Assembly (NCBI GenBank): GCA_035995025.1
Contig: DASYKY010000024.1
Location: 1 to 64,000, forward strand
DNA length: 64,000 nucleotides
Direction of reading: 5' to 3'
From: Actinophytocola sp035995025
GTDB taxonomy: Bacteria > Actinomycetota > Actinomycetes > Mycobacteriales > Pseudonocardiaceae
Shown: piece by piece, positions 8,835-18,122 of the stretch
Layout: every line of letters begins with the position of its first letter
Position numbering within the stretch: position 1 is the stretch's first letter
Made by a program: the position numbers and the translations under genes
The notes under the pieces: model-generated
Seen by the model: only the letters and a program-made list of their open reading frames with translations
What the model was told of the DNA's origin: nothing
Database searches by the model: none

Positions 8835-11831
8835 CTGGCAGCGAAGTACGCGGTTCTCGGTCCCCTGCAGATCACCGGCCTCGACGGTGAAGGCCTGCGC
8901 CTGCGCGGTTACCGGCAGCGCTCGCTGCTCGCGATGCTGCTGTTCCACGCCAACAAGCAGGTGTCCACCGAGCGGCTCGTCGACGCGCTGTGGCCCGACG
9001 TGCCGCCGAAGTCGTACGCGTCCAACCTGCACACCTACGTCTCGCGGCTGCGCGAGCGGCTCGGGCCGATCGACAACACCGGCCGCGGCTACCGGCTGCG
9101 CGTCGCCGACGACGACCTCGACCTGCTCGTGTTCCGCCGCGAGGCCGCCATGGGCCGGGCCACGCGGGACCCGCGGGTCGCCGCGACCCACCTGCGCCGC
9201 GCGCTCGCGCAGTGGCGGGACCAGCCGCTGGCCGACCTGACCGTGCCCCAGCTCGACGCCGAGGTCGCCCGGCTGGAGGCCGAGCGGTGGGCGGTCTTCG
9301 AGGACTGCGTCGAGGCCGAGCTGGCCGCCGGCCGCCACGCCGACCTGATCGGCGAGCTGCAGGCCTCGGTCGCGGAGCACCCGCTGCGGGAACGGCTCGT
9401 CGGGCTGCTCATGACCGCCCTGTGGCGCTCCGGCAGGCAGGTCGAGGCGCTGGCGGCGTACCGCACCACCCGCGAGACGCTGATCGACGAGACCGGCCTC
9501 GAACCCGGCCCCGAGCTGCGCGAGGTGCACGCGGCGATCCTCCGCGGTGCGGACGGCGGCGACGAGGCGGCGCCGGCGGACACGCACGCCTGGCCGATCC
9601 GCCAGCTACCCGCCGAGGTCCTCGACTTCTCCGGGCGCCGCGAGCTGGTCGACGAGCTGACCGCCGTGCTCGCGCAGCGGCGCGCGCCCGTGGTCGTGCT
9701 CAGCGGCGCGCCCGGCGTCGGCAAGAGCATGCTCGCCGTGCGCGTCGCCCACCGCGTCCGAGACGCCTTCCCCGACGGCCAGCTCTTCGCCCAGCTCGCG
9801 GGCGCCACCGACGCGCGCGAGGTCGGCGACGTGCTCGCCGACCTGCTGCGCACGCTCGGCGTCACCGGCCCGGCCATCCCCGAGGACCTGCACGCCAAGG
9901 CCGCCGTGCTGCGCAACCGCCTCGCCGACCGCAAGGTGCTGCTCGTCCTCGATGACGCGGCGAACCCGGCGCAGATCCGCGACCTGCTGCCCGGCACGGA
10001 AGCCAGCGCCGTCCTCGTCACGAGCCGCTGGCGCCTGTCGGGCCTGGCCGGCGCGCACCGGGTCGCCGTGCCGCCGTTCACCGACGACGAGGCCGCCGAG
10101 CTGCTCGAGCGCGTCGCGGGCGCGCGGGTGGGCGGCGACCCGGCCGGTGCCGAGCGGATCGCCGCCGCGTGCGGGAACCTGCCGTTGGCGCTGCGGATCG
10201 CCGCCACCCGGCTGTCGCTGCGCCCGCAGCTGCGGCTCGGCGACCTGGCCGACCGGCTCGCCGACGAGCGCCGCCGCCTCGACGAGCTGACCGTCAGCGA
10301 CCTGCAGGTCCGGCCCGGCATCGCGCTCAGCTACGAGGCGCTGAGCGCGAGCGCGCGCGACCTGTTCCGCTACATCGGCATGGTCGACGTCGGCGACCAC
10401 CCGGCCTGGGCGCTCGCGGTCCTGCTCGACGGGCGGGCGGGCGAGGCGGCGGTCGAGGAGCTGGTCGAGTCGAGCCTGCTGCAGCCCGCCGGGGTGGACG
10501 CGTGCGGCGAGCCGCGGTTCGTCATGCACGACATCGTCCGCGCGTACGCGACCGAGCTGGCGCACGAGCTGATCGGGCTGCCCGAGCGCGCGGCGACCGG
10601 CGAGCGGCTGATCCTCGCCGGCTACGCGCTGACCGACCTGCTCGTCCGCGCGCTGCCACGGGTCTCGCCGCTGCCCGGCCCGGACGAGACCGTGCCCGCC
10701 CCGCCGATCCCGGCCGAGACGCTGGAGCGGCTGCGCGCCGATCCCGAGGCGTGGTTCGCGATCGAGCGGCCGACGCTGGTGGCCGCCATCGAGCGCATGT
10801 GCCGGCTCGACGAGTTCTGCGACGGCGAGTACCTGATCGCGAGCGCGATGTTCGAACGGCTCGCCGCGTACCTGTGGCTGCACGGCTACTACGCCGACCT
10901 GCGGAGCTGCGCCGACGCGATCGCCGCCGCGGGCCGCAAGGAGGGCGACGAGCTCGTCGAGGCCCGCGCGGAGGCCGTGCTCGCCCGGCTGCTGCACGTC
11001 CGCGGCCGGTACGCCGACGCGGTCGAGAAGTACCGCTGGTGCGCGGAAACGCTGGTGCGCCAGGACGATCGCCGCACCGGCGGGTGGGTACTGACCAACC
11101 TCGCCGACTGCCTGACCGGCCTCGGCGAGCCCGAGGAGGCGCTGCGGCTCGCGGCCGAGGCGGCCGCGCTCGCGGTGGACGACTTCGCCACGCTGTCCGT
11201 GCTGCGGGCCCGGTCCGCGGCGCTGAACCGGCTGGGCAGGCCGGCGGAGTCGGTGCTGATCGACACCGAGGCGCTCGACGTCGCGCGCCGCGGGTCCGAG
11301 CCGCGCACGGTCGCGCTGGCGACACTGAGCCTCGCGTGGAGCCGCGCGCTCACCGGCGACCTCGACGGCGCGGCGTCTTCGGCGCGGGACTCGGTGGCGT
11401 TGCTGCGCGGCACCACCGCGCGCTCCGCGCTGGCCCGCGCGCTGCGCACGCTCGGTGCGATCCGCGCGGGGCAGGGCAGGCGCGCCGACGCGGTGGCCGC
11501 GTTCACCGAGGGCCGCCGCATCGCCGAGGAGATCAACGAGCGGCCGCGCGAGCTGTCGTGCTCGCGCGCGATCGCGGCGAGCCGGGTCGGCGACGGCCGG
11601 GCCGCGGCGGCGATTCCCGAGCTGTGGCACTGCCTGTCCGCGTACCGCGAGATGGGCAGCCAGGCGTCGGTGACGGTCACCCTGCGGCTGCTGGCCGCCG
11701 CGTACGAGAACACCGGCGACACCGCCGCCGCGGCCGCCGCGCGCGACGAGGCGGACCGCCTCACCGACCCGCGCGACGCGAGCACCACCACGCTCACCCG
11801 CCTGCTCCTCACGCTCACCGAACCCAGCTGA
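8835..11831 (+). CDS. AfsR-type SARP regulator (BTAD + NB-ARC ATPase + TPR)
   Basis: This 998-residue regulator has an N-terminal OmpR-like winged helix (KYAVLGPLQI ... ALWPDVPPKSYASNLHTYVSRLRE), a bacterial transcriptional activation domain (to about residue 245), an NB-ARC/STAND ATPase with P-loop GAPGVGKS at about 290, and a C-terminal TPR array (about 650-980). Such proteins activate secondary-metabolite or developmental genes. The family N-terminus (AKYAVLGPL) begins right after GGGGAGG, and the first in-frame ATG (8934) would cut into the DNA-binding domain. The only start-like codon at ribosome-site spacing is CTG at 8835. No biosynthetic cluster is adjacent. Confidence 0.9.
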   Translation: MAAKYAVLGPLQITGLDGEGLRLRGYRQRSLLAMLLFHANKQVSTERLVDALWPDVPPKSYASNLHTYVSRLRERLGPIDNTGRGYRLRVADDDLDLLVFRREAAMGRATRDPRVAATHLRRALAQWRDQPLADLTVPQLDAEVARLEAERWAVFEDCVEAELAAGRHADLIGELQASVAEHPLRERLVGLLMTALWRSGRQVEALAAYRTTRETLIDETGLEPGPELREVHAAILRGADGGDEAAPADTHAWPIRQLPAEVLDFSGRRELVDELTAVLAQRRAPVVVLSGAPGVGKSMLAVRVAHRVRDAFPDGQLFAQLAGATDAREVGDVLADLLRTLGVTGPAIPEDLHAKAAVLRNRLADRKVLLVLDDAANPAQIRDLLPGTEASAVLVTSRWRLSGLAGAHRVAVPPFTDDEAAELLERVAGARVGGDPAGAERIAAACGNLPLALRIAATRLSLRPQLRLGDLADRLADERRRLDELTVSDLQVRPGIALSYEALSASARDLFRYIGMVDVGDHPAWALAVLLDGRAGEAAVEELVESSLLQPAGVDACGEPRFVMHDIVRAYATELAHELIGLPERAATGERLILAGYALTDLLVRALPRVSPLPGPDETVPAPPIPAETLERLRADPEAWFAIERPTLVAAIERMCRLDEFCDGEYLIASAMFERLAAYLWLHGYYADLRSCADAIAAAGRKEGDELVEARAEAVLARLLHVRGRYADAVEKYRWCAETLVRQDDRRTGGWVLTNLADCLTGLGEPEEALRLAAEAAALAVDDFATLSVLRARSAALNRLGRPAESVLIDTEALDVARRGSEPRTVALATLSLAWSRALTGDLDGAASSARDSVALLRGTTARSALARALRTLGAIRAGQGRRADAVAAFTEGRRIAEEINERPRELSCSRAIAASRVGDGRAAAAIPELWHCLSAYREMGSQASVTVTLRLLAAAYENTGDTAAAAAARDEADRLTDPRDASTTTLTRLLLTLTEPS

Positions 11832-11841
11832 CCCGGCAGGC

Positions 11842-11882
11842 CCGGGAGCCGGGCGCGGCCCTCCCACGCGCCCGGCTCCCGG
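11842..11882. terminator. Bidirectional terminator hairpin
   Basis: A perfect 16-bp stem (left arm CCGGGAGCCGGGCGCG, 11842-11857; right arm 11867-11882) with a 9-nt loop lies between the convergent AfsR-like and membrane-protein genes. There is no T-run, as is common in high-GC actinobacteria. Confidence 0.75.
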
Positions 11883-11909
11883 CCTTCCCCTGCGGCGACC
11901 ACCCCCGCG

Positions 11910-12431
11910 CTATGCGGCCGCTTTCGCGTAGCGGCCGTTGGCGGGCAGCCACGTGAAGATGATCGACAGCACCGCGCCGAGCATCGTGACGAGCGACAGC
12001 ATGGCCATCGTGGTGGTGGTCTCGTCGGCGACGATGACCCCGGCGAACGCCAGCGTGAGCAGCGCGGCCACGGTCAGCAGCGCGCGGGCCCAGGTCGCGG
12101 CCCTGCGGGCGAGCAGCGCGAACACGACGAGCAGGATGCCGGCGCCGAGCGCCAGATAGCCGCGCATCGCGAACGTGGACTCGAAGTCGTCCAGCGACGT
12201 GTAGCCGGCGATGGCAACGGCGGACTCGAGGTTCTCGTCGGACAGCGCCTCGGCGGGCAGGCCCGAGTCGACCAGGATGTCCTTGATCAGGTCACTGCCA
12301 CCGGTGGCGATCAGGATGCCGTTGACGATCGACGCGATCGCGGTGAGCACGGTGACGACGATGGCGGCGGTGAGCGTGCCGGGGCGGCGGGGGGCCGACG
12401 CTCTCGCGGGCGTCACGGGGTATGCGGACAC
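11910..12431 (-). CDS. Four-helix integral membrane protein of unknown function
   Basis: This 173-residue protein has a short basic, Pro-rich N-terminus and four predicted membrane helices: about residues 20-42 (TAAIVVTVLTAIASIVNG), 88-108 (YLALGAGILLVVFALLA), 113-133 (ARALLTVAALLTLAFAGVIV) and 140-162. The loop between helices 1 and 2 is acidic (residues 45-80). It resembles small DUF4064-like membrane proteins, but I do not recognise a specific family. The gene is convergent with the AfsR-like regulator. A role cannot be inferred. Confidence 0.75.
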   Translation of the reverse strand: MSAYPVTPARASAPRRPGTLTAAIVVTVLTAIASIVNGILIATGGSDLIKDILVDSGLPAEALSDENLESAVAIAGYTSLDDFESTFAMRGYLALGAGILLVVFALLARRAATWARALLTVAALLTLAFAGVIVADETTTTMAMLSLVTMLGAVLSIIFTWLPANGRYAKAAA

Positions 12432-12560
12432 GTGTGTACTTCTCCTTGCTGCGCTTGCGGATGTGGAGATGACCCTCGGATCGCGGCACCCTCGGGCCGC
12501 GTGGCCACCCAGCCCGGCACGCTAGGAAACGCGTCCACACGGAACGCACACAGAACCTCG

Positions 12561-12578
12561 GGTGGGGCTGGCCCCACC
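12561..12578. other. Short stable hairpin upstream of the lipase gene
   Basis: GGTGGGGCTGGCCCCACC is an 18-base perfect inverted repeat in the 227-bp gap between the membrane protein and the lipase genes, 81 bp before the lipase start. It could be an operator or an attenuator of readthrough. The rest of the gap shows only the lipase ribosome site. Confidence 0.4.
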
Positions 12579-12658
12579 GGTCATTCGGCGGCCTGCCCCA
12601 TCCTTTTCGATCATGCCGCACGGCAGGGTTGTGCGCAAACCGTTGCAGGAGGACAACA

Positions 12659-13885
12659 ATGCGTAGAACAACCGTGCCCCGCAAGACCGTGCGCACCGCC
12701 GTCACGGCCGCCTTGTGTGCGGCCCTGCTCGCCCCGCCGGCCGTCGCCATGGCTGACTCCGCCGACCCCGCCGACTCCGCCGACTCCGCCGACACGGCCG
12801 CCCCGCCGCCGGCGGTCCACGCGGAGCAGGCCGTCGAGGTCGGCTCGCTCAGCCGGGCGGAGGTCGCGGCGTACCTCACCGGCTACGGCCTCGGCGAGGC
12901 GACCTACGCGGTGGACCTCTACCGGATCAGCTACCGCACCCCGGGCGCGGACGGCCGCGCGACGGCCGCGAGCGCGCTCGTCGTGGTGCCGCGCACGACC
13001 CGGCGGCTGCCGGCCGTGCTGTGGCTGCACGGCACCCGCGCGTACCGCGGCGACACCGCGTCGCTGTCGGACAACTTCGACCGTGCAACCGCCGTGCAGT
13101 TCGCCACCGCCGGCCACCCGACGGTCGCGCCGGACTACCTGGGCCTGGGGGAGGGGCCCGGGACCCATCCGTACATGGTCGCCCGGCCGACGGTGTCCGC
13201 GTCGGTGGACGCGCTGCACGCCGCCGCCGCGGTCACCGCGCTGGACCGCCGGGTGCTCGTCACCGGGTTCTCCCAGGGCGGCCAGGTCGCGATGCTCGTG
13301 GGCCGCGCGCTGCGGGCCGACCACCACTTCCGGCTCACCGCGCTGGCCCCGATCAACGGCCCGCACGACATCCGCGGCGCCGAGCTGCCGGCCGCGCTCG
13401 ACGGACGTCTCGACGGCGTGTCCGCGACGTTCTACCTCGGCTACGCGATGGTGTCGTGGAACCGCCGCTACCACCTCTGGGACGACCCGGCCGAGGTGTT
13501 CCGCGCGCCCTACGCCGCGAAGATGGACCGCCTCTTCGACAACGACACGCAGGAGGCGGACATCGTCGCCGCGCTGCCAACGACGCCGGAGGAGCTGTTC
13601 ACCCCGTCGTTCCTGGCCCTGCTGCACCACCCGTCGGGCCGCCTCGCGCGGGTGCTGGCCCGCGAGGACACGGCCTGCCGCGGCTGGCGCCCGGACGTCC
13701 CGGTCCGGCTCTACACCGCGTCGGGCGACCGCGACGTGGCCATCGCGAACACGGTCAACTGCCGCGACCAGCTCGCGGCGCACGGCACCCGCGCCACCGT
13801 CGTGGACCTCGGCGACCACGACCACTTCACCGCCGGCCGCCTCGCCGTGCCGCGGGTACTCGCCTGGTTCGGCCGGCTGGGCTGA
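12659..13885 (+). CDS. Secreted lipase/esterase (alpha/beta hydrolase)
   Basis: This 408-residue protein has a signal peptide (basic MRRTTVPRKTVR, a hydrophobic stretch, then AVAMA cleavage near residue 32), followed by an Asp/Ser/Ala-rich linker and an alpha/beta-hydrolase domain. The nucleophile elbow GFSQGG is at about residues 203-208 (Ser about 205); a late Asp in YTASGDRDV and a His in DHDHFTAG complete a plausible triad. It resembles the LIP family of secreted lipases. The ATG at 12659 is chosen because AGGAGG lies 6 nt upstream; an ATG 30 bp earlier lacks a ribosome site. It is probably a scavenging extracellular esterase. Confidence 0.88.
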   Translation: MRRTTVPRKTVRTAVTAALCAALLAPPAVAMADSADPADSADSADTAAPPPAVHAEQAVEVGSLSRAEVAAYLTGYGLGEATYAVDLYRISYRTPGADGRATAASALVVVPRTTRRLPAVLWLHGTRAYRGDTASLSDNFDRATAVQFATAGHPTVAPDYLGLGEGPGTHPYMVARPTVSASVDALHAAAAVTALDRRVLVTGFSQGGQVAMLVGRALRADHHFRLTALAPINGPHDIRGAELPAALDGRLDGVSATFYLGYAMVSWNRRYHLWDDPAEVFRAPYAAKMDRLFDNDTQEADIVAALPTTPEELFTPSFLALLHHPSGRLARVLAREDTACRGWRPDVPVRLYTASGDRDVAIANTVNCRDQLAAHGTRATVVDLGDHDHFTAGRLAVPRVLAWFGRLG

Positions 13886-15067
13886 TCAGTCGTGGCTGCC
13901 CGGGCCGCCATCCGGCACCAGGGTGATCACCAGGGCCCGGTCGTCGCTGGAGACCGGCGTGCCGCCGTCCTTGTTGACCGTGCCGGTCACGCCGACCTGC
14001 TCGTTGACGAGGTCGAAGCCGGACATCCGGCCGAACCCGTCCTCGCCCTCCATCGTGACCTGGGGCTTGCCGCTGAACGAGCCGTCCTCGGCCAGCGGCA
14101 GGTTCTGGATGCTCCCGGCCCTCGCGGTCACGACCCACACCGCGTCCGGGGTGGACGCGCAGCCGGCCACCCCGGGCCGGTCCGGCCAGGTCCACGCGGC
14201 CTCGCCCAGCGGCTTGCCGGGCTCGAGGTGGTAGAGCAGGTCGGCGGTCGGCGCGTTGTCGGTGACCCACAGCCGCGAGCCGTCCATCGACGCGCACACG
14301 CCGGCCGGCGAGTACATGCCCTGCGCGACGATCCGCGCCGGCGTCGGGTTGTCCGGCGCGGGCTGGCCTGCGGCATCGAGCCGCAGCACCTTCCCGGCCA
14401 GCGAGCTCGGGTTCCGCGCCAGCTCGGGGTTGCCGGCGTTGCCGGTGGCCAGCAGCAGCGCGCCCCGGTGGTCGAGGCCGAGCGCGCCACGGTTGCCGCT
14501 GGTCCCGCGCGGGATCCCGGTCAGCACGGGCTTGGGCGTGTCGCCGGGCGCGATGCGCACCAGCCGGTTGTCGGTCTTCGTCGTGATGTAGGCGAACAGC
14601 AGCTGGTCCTCGGCGTAGGTCGGGGACAGCGCCAGCCCGGTCAGCCCGCCGTCGCGCGTGGCGTCCACCGGCAGCGTCGCCACGACCTGCGGCTTCGTGC
14701 CGTGCTTCACGCGCAGGATCCGCCCGGTGTCGCGCTCGCCGACCAGCGCGACCGGGTCCTGGCCGTCGCCGGGCAGCGCGGCCACGGCCACGACCGTGGA
14801 CATGCAGGTACCGATGACGGCCGGGTTGAAGTCCTTGCAGCCGTCCGGCGGTGGCACGTCGGAGGGCCTGGGCTGTTCCGGCACGCTCGACCCGCTGCTG
14901 CCACCGCTCGGGTCGCCCGGCAGCTCCGGGTCGGGCGCGGCCTGCGGGGTCAGCTCGTCCTGCGGGTGCCAGTCCTCCGGCTGGTCGGTGAACGACGCGC
15001 AGCCCGCGGTCAGCAGCGCACCGCCGACCGTGATGCCGGCCACCAGCGTCCGCCACCGCACTCGCAT
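13886..15067 (-). CDS. Glucose/sorbosone dehydrogenase-like beta-propeller lipoprotein
   Basis: This 393-residue protein has a lipoprotein signal peptide with lipobox LTAGC (Cys about 22), a Pro/Ser-rich linker (residues 30-70), and a six-bladed propeller of the soluble PQQ-glucose/sorbosone dehydrogenase type (GGLTGLALSPTYAEDQLLFAYIT, RGALGLDHRGALLLATGN, GMYSPAGVCASMDG). Whether it binds PQQ is not clear. The start ATG at 15067 follows TTGGAGGAC. It ends one base from the convergent lipase stop, so there is no intergenic space. Confidence 0.85.
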   Translation of the reverse strand: MRVRWRTLVAGITVGGALLTAGCASFTDQPEDWHPQDELTPQAAPDPELPGDPSGGSSGSSVPEQPRPSDVPPPDGCKDFNPAVIGTCMSTVVAVAALPGDGQDPVALVGERDTGRILRVKHGTKPQVVATLPVDATRDGGLTGLALSPTYAEDQLLFAYITTKTDNRLVRIAPGDTPKPVLTGIPRGTSGNRGALGLDHRGALLLATGNAGNPELARNPSSLAGKVLRLDAAGQPAPDNPTPARIVAQGMYSPAGVCASMDGSRLWVTDNAPTADLLYHLEPGKPLGEAAWTWPDRPGVAGCASTPDAVWVVTARAGSIQNLPLAEDGSFSGKPQVTMEGEDGFGRMSGFDLVNEQVGVTGTVNKDGGTPVSSDDRALVITLVPDGGPGSHD

Positions 15068-15102
15068 GTCCTCCAAGCTAGGTCCCCGACCGTGAACAAC
15101 AC

Positions 15103-15181
15103 GTGAGCGAGCTTGCGAGCGAACCATCGATACAGGGCGACCGCGAGCGGCGGCACCGAGCCTGCGAGGGGCCGTCGTGAG
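15103..15181 (+). repeat. Repeat family A, copy A2 (full length)
   Basis: This 79-bp copy reads GTGAGCGAGCTTGCGAGCGA, then ACCATCGATACAGGGCGACC, GCGAGCGGCGGCACCGAGCC, and finally TGCGAGGGGCCGTCGTGAG. It is an open frame of 25 codons (VSELASEPSIQ...) whose TGA overlaps a GTG at 15177. It matches copies A1, A3 and A4. Confidence 0.88.
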
Positions 15182-15193
15182 AGGGTGAGGCGC

Positions 15194-16117
15194 GTGACGG
15201 TCACCGTGCTGGTCCCCGACGAGCAGGGTGTCGAGGCACTGTCCGGCATCGACGGGGTCCGGGCGCTCGCGTACGACGCCACCGATCCGGGCAAACCGCT
15301 CCCTTCGGGCGCCGAGGACGCGGAGGTGCTCGTCCCCGGCTTCCTGGTGGAGACCGACCCGCGTGCCTACCTCGAACGGCTGCCGAAGTTGCGGCTCGTC
15401 CAGCTCACGACGGCCGGCGCGGAGAAGTGGATCGGCCACGTGCCACGGCACGTCATGCTCTCGATCGCCCGCGGCGCGCACGGCGGCAGCACCGCGGAGT
15501 GGGCGCTCGGCGCGCTGATCGCCGTCTACCGCGAGCTGATCCCGTTCGACCGCCTGCGCGCCGACCGCGTGTGGGACCGGCACGCGACGGACACGTTGCA
15601 GGACAAGCGGGTCCTCGTGCTCGGCGCGGGCGACCTCGGGCGGCGTATGCGACGTCGGCTCGAGGCGAGCGACGCGACGGCCACTCTCGTCGGCACGACG
15701 GCGCGCGAGGACGTGCACGGCATCGACGAGCTGCCCGCCCTGCTCGGCGAGCACGACGCCGTCGTGCTGATGGTGCCGCTCACCGACGCGACGACCGGTC
15801 TCGTCGACGCGAGGTTCCTGGCCCGCATGCCGGACGGTGCCGTGCTCGTGAACGCCGCGCGCGGCAGGGTGGTGGACACCGACGCGCTCCTCGCCGAGCT
15901 GACCGCGGGCAGGTTGCGCGCCGCGCTCGACGTCACCGACCCGGAGCCGCTGCCCCCCGACCATCCACTGTGGACGGCACCCGGCCTGCTGCTGACCCCG
16001 CACGTCGCGGGCAGCGTGTACGACTACTCCCGCCGCGCGTATGCCGTGGTGGCGGCGGAGGTGGCGCGCTACGCGGCGGGCGGCGAACCGGAGAACGTGG
16101 TTCACGGAGCGTACTGA
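15194..16117 (+). CDS. D-isomer-specific 2-hydroxyacid dehydrogenase
   Basis: This 307-residue NAD(P)-dependent dehydrogenase has the Rossmann motif VLVLGAGDLGRRM (about 142-154) and the catalytic set of the family: Arg in NAARGRVVD (about 226), Glu in VTDPEPLP (about 251) and His in LLTPHVAG (about 270). It is in the phosphoglycerate-dehydrogenase-like group acting on small 2-hydroxy/keto acids; the substrate is unknown. The GTG at 15194 fits the start of the family fold (VTVTVLVPD). An in-frame upstream extension would be encoded by repeat A2 and is unlikely to be part of the core enzyme. Confidence 0.88.
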   Translation: MTVTVLVPDEQGVEALSGIDGVRALAYDATDPGKPLPSGAEDAEVLVPGFLVETDPRAYLERLPKLRLVQLTTAGAEKWIGHVPRHVMLSIARGAHGGSTAEWALGALIAVYRELIPFDRLRADRVWDRHATDTLQDKRVLVLGAGDLGRRMRRRLEASDATATLVGTTAREDVHGIDELPALLGEHDAVVLMVPLTDATTGLVDARFLARMPDGAVLVNAARGRVVDTDALLAELTAGRLRAALDVTDPEPLPPDHPLWTAPGLLLTPHVAGSVYDYSRRAYAVVAAEVARYAAGGEPENVVHGAY

Positions 16118-16152
16118 ACCGGTACGTGCTCGTGTACGGTCCGCAGATGCCC

Positions 16153-16158
16153 TACTCT
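16153..16158 (+). promoter_or_regulatory. Leaderless -10 element before the DoxX gene
   Basis: TACTCT lies 7 nt before the GTG at 16166, placing the predicted transcription start on the start codon. No ribosome site is present. Confidence 0.55.
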
Positions 16159-16165
16159 GCGCTGG

Positions 16166-16867
16166 GTGACTACTGACGACGACCGTTCGCGGGCAGCGGG
16201 CGGTTTCTCGGATAGCGGCCGTTTCGATCGTGGCGGGGACGGCACCTTCGGCGCCAGATCGGACTCCGAGGAGTTCGACGACGCGGGCTATTCCAGCGCG
16301 CAGACCACCGTGCTGCCCGGCAGCACGGGCTACGACAACGAGTTCGACAGCGACTTCGACCAGCCGAACAAGCCTGCCGTCCAGTGGAACGGCGGGCTGG
16401 ACCTCGGTCTTCTGGTGTTGCGGCTCGTGCTCGGCGGCATGTTCGTCGCGCACGGCCTGGATCAGCTGTTCGGCTGGTTCGACGGCCTGGGCCGCAGCGG
16501 GACCGAGGATCTGGTCAGCGGGTACGGCTTCACCGAACCGCAGATCTTCACCTGGATCCTCGGGATCACCCAGACCGCCGGCGGCGCGCTGCTGATCCTG
16601 GGCCTGTTCACACCGATCGGCGCGGCCGCGGTCCTCGCGGTGATGGTCAACGTCATCGTCGTGAAGGGCGACTGGAACCGTTTCCTCGGCACGGTCGAGC
16701 TGGAGGTGATGTACGCGGCAGCGGCGTTCGCGCTCCTGTTCACCGGCCCCGGCCGGGTCTCGATCGACCGGAACACGCCCTGGGGCCGCAAGCCCGCTGT
16801 GTGGGGGATCGTGTTCCTGCTCATCGCGGGTGGCGCGGCCGCGGTGACCCTGTTCGTCTTCCGCTGA
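16166..16867 (+). CDS. DoxX-family integral membrane protein
   Basis: This 233-residue protein has a long, acidic, glycine-rich cytoplasmic N-terminus (residues 1-70) and four membrane helices. The DoxX signature starts at LGLLVLRLVLGGMFVAHGLD and continues with GFTEPQIFTWILGITQTAGG. DoxX proteins act in redox and oxidative-stress handling at the membrane, in some species with a thiosulfate:quinone link; the exact role here is not known. It is followed 22 bp later by hemW. Confidence 0.85.
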   Translation: MTTDDDRSRAAGGFSDSGRFDRGGDGTFGARSDSEEFDDAGYSSAQTTVLPGSTGYDNEFDSDFDQPNKPAVQWNGGLDLGLLVLRLVLGGMFVAHGLDQLFGWFDGLGRSGTEDLVSGYGFTEPQIFTWILGITQTAGGALLILGLFTPIGAAAVLAVMVNVIVVKGDWNRFLGTVELEVMYAAAAFALLFTGPGRVSIDRNTPWGRKPAVWGIVFLLIAGGAAAVTLFVFR

Positions 16868-16889
16868 CCGCGAAGCGCAGGATGGACCC

Positions 16890-18122
16890 GTGCCATCCGC
16901 GCTTCCCGACGGCGAGTCCGCGCCATCCGACGGCCGGCTGCCCGAGTCCGCCCTGCGGGGTCTCGGGCGCCGGCCGTTCGGCGTCTACGTCCACGTGCCG
17001 TTCTGCGCGACCCGCTGCGGCTACTGCGACTTCAACACCTACACCGCGGCCGACCTGGCCTCCTCGCCCGCGTCCCCGGAGTCCTGGTTGGACGGTCTGC
17101 GCCGCGAACTGGCCCTCGCCGCGGACGTGCTCGGCTCCCCGCCGCCCGCCGACACCGTGTTCGTCGGCGGCGGCACGCCGTCGCTGCTGGGCGCGCCCGG
17201 CCTGGCGGCGGTGCTCGACGCGGTCGCCACGTCGTTCGGGCTGGCCCCCGGCGCCGAGGTGACGACCGAGTCCAACCCCGAGTCCACCTCGCCGGAGTTC
17301 TTCGCCGGCATCCGGGACGCCGGCTACACCCGGGTCTCGCTCGGCATGCAGTCCGCCGCCCCGCACGTGCTCGCGGTGCTCGACCGCACGCACACCCCGG
17401 GCCGTGCGGCCGCCGCGGCCCGTGAGGCGCGCGCGGCGGGCTTCGCGCACGTCAACCTGGACCTCATCTACGGCACGCCGGGGGAGTCGGCCGGCGACCT
17501 CGCCGCGTCGCTGGACGCCGTGCTGGCCGCGGGCGTGGACCACGTGTCGGCCTACGCGCTGATCGTGGAGGACGGCACGGCGCTGGCTCGCCGCATCGCC
17601 CGCGGCGAACTGCCGGCCCCGGACGACGACGTGCTGGCCGACCGCTACGAGCAGGTCGACGGCGTGCTGCCGGCGGCGGGCCTGCACTGGTACGAGGTGT
17701 CCAACTGGGCGGCCGGGCCCGCTGCGTGGTGCCGGCACAACCTCGGCTACTGGCACGGCGCGGACTGGTGGGGGGCCGGCCCCGGCGCGCACAGCCACGT
17801 GGGCGGGGTGCGCTGGTGGAACGTCAAGCACCCGGCGAAGTACGCGTCCCTGCTCGCATCCGGGGCCTCCCCGGCCGCCGCCCGCGAGGTGCTGTCCACT
17901 TCGGACCGTCAGCTGGAGCGGGTGATGCTGGAGCTGCGCCTGGTGGACGGCCTCGTGATCGACGCCCTCACGCCGGACGCGCAACGCGAGGCCCGGGCGA
18001 TGGCGGAGGAGGGCCTGCTGGACGCGGCCGCGCTGAAGGGCGTGCATGGCCGCTTCGGCCGGTGCGTGCTGACCCTGCGCGGCCGCCTGCTGGCCGACGC
18101 CGTGGTGCGCCGGCTCACCTAG
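16890..18122 (+). CDS. hemW: Radical SAM protein HemW (heme chaperone, coproporphyrinogen-oxidase-like)
   Basis: This 410-residue radical SAM enzyme has the 4Fe-4S motif CATRCGYCDF (Cys about 39, 43 and 46), preceded by the family hallmark VYVHVPFC, then GGGTPSLL and SLGMQSAAPHVLAVLDR. HemW-type proteins bind heme and deliver it to respiratory enzymes; the true HemN extra cysteine (CxxxCxxCxC) is absent because FN follows the third Cys. The C-terminal winged helix (ELRLVDGLVIDAL) is present. In many actinobacteria hemW neighbours hrcA-dnaJ; here five unrelated genes intervene. It overlaps the convergent TetR gene by 4 bp. Confidence 0.93.
   Translation: MPSALPDGESAPSDGRLPESALRGLGRRPFGVYVHVPFCATRCGYCDFNTYTAADLASSPASPESWLDGLRRELALAADVLGSPPPADTVFVGGGTPSLLGAPGLAAVLDAVATSFGLAPGAEVTTESNPESTSPEFFAGIRDAGYTRVSLGMQSAAPHVLAVLDRTHTPGRAAAAAREARAAGFAHVNLDLIYGTPGESAGDLAASLDAVLAAGVDHVSAYALIVEDGTALARRIARGELPAPDDDVLADRYEQVDGVLPAAGLHWYEVSNWAAGPAAWCRHNLGYWHGADWWGAGPGAHSHVGGVRWWNVKHPAKYASLLASGASPAAAREVLSTSDRQLERVMLELRLVDGLVIDALTPDAQREARAMAEEGLLDAAALKGVHGRFGRCVLTLRGRLLADAVVRRLT

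Noticed and set aside
5291..11867. Very long minus-strand frames opposite gatA, gatB and the AfsR-like gene
   Set aside because: They are shadows of real genes in high-GC DNA, with no domain and no ribosome site.
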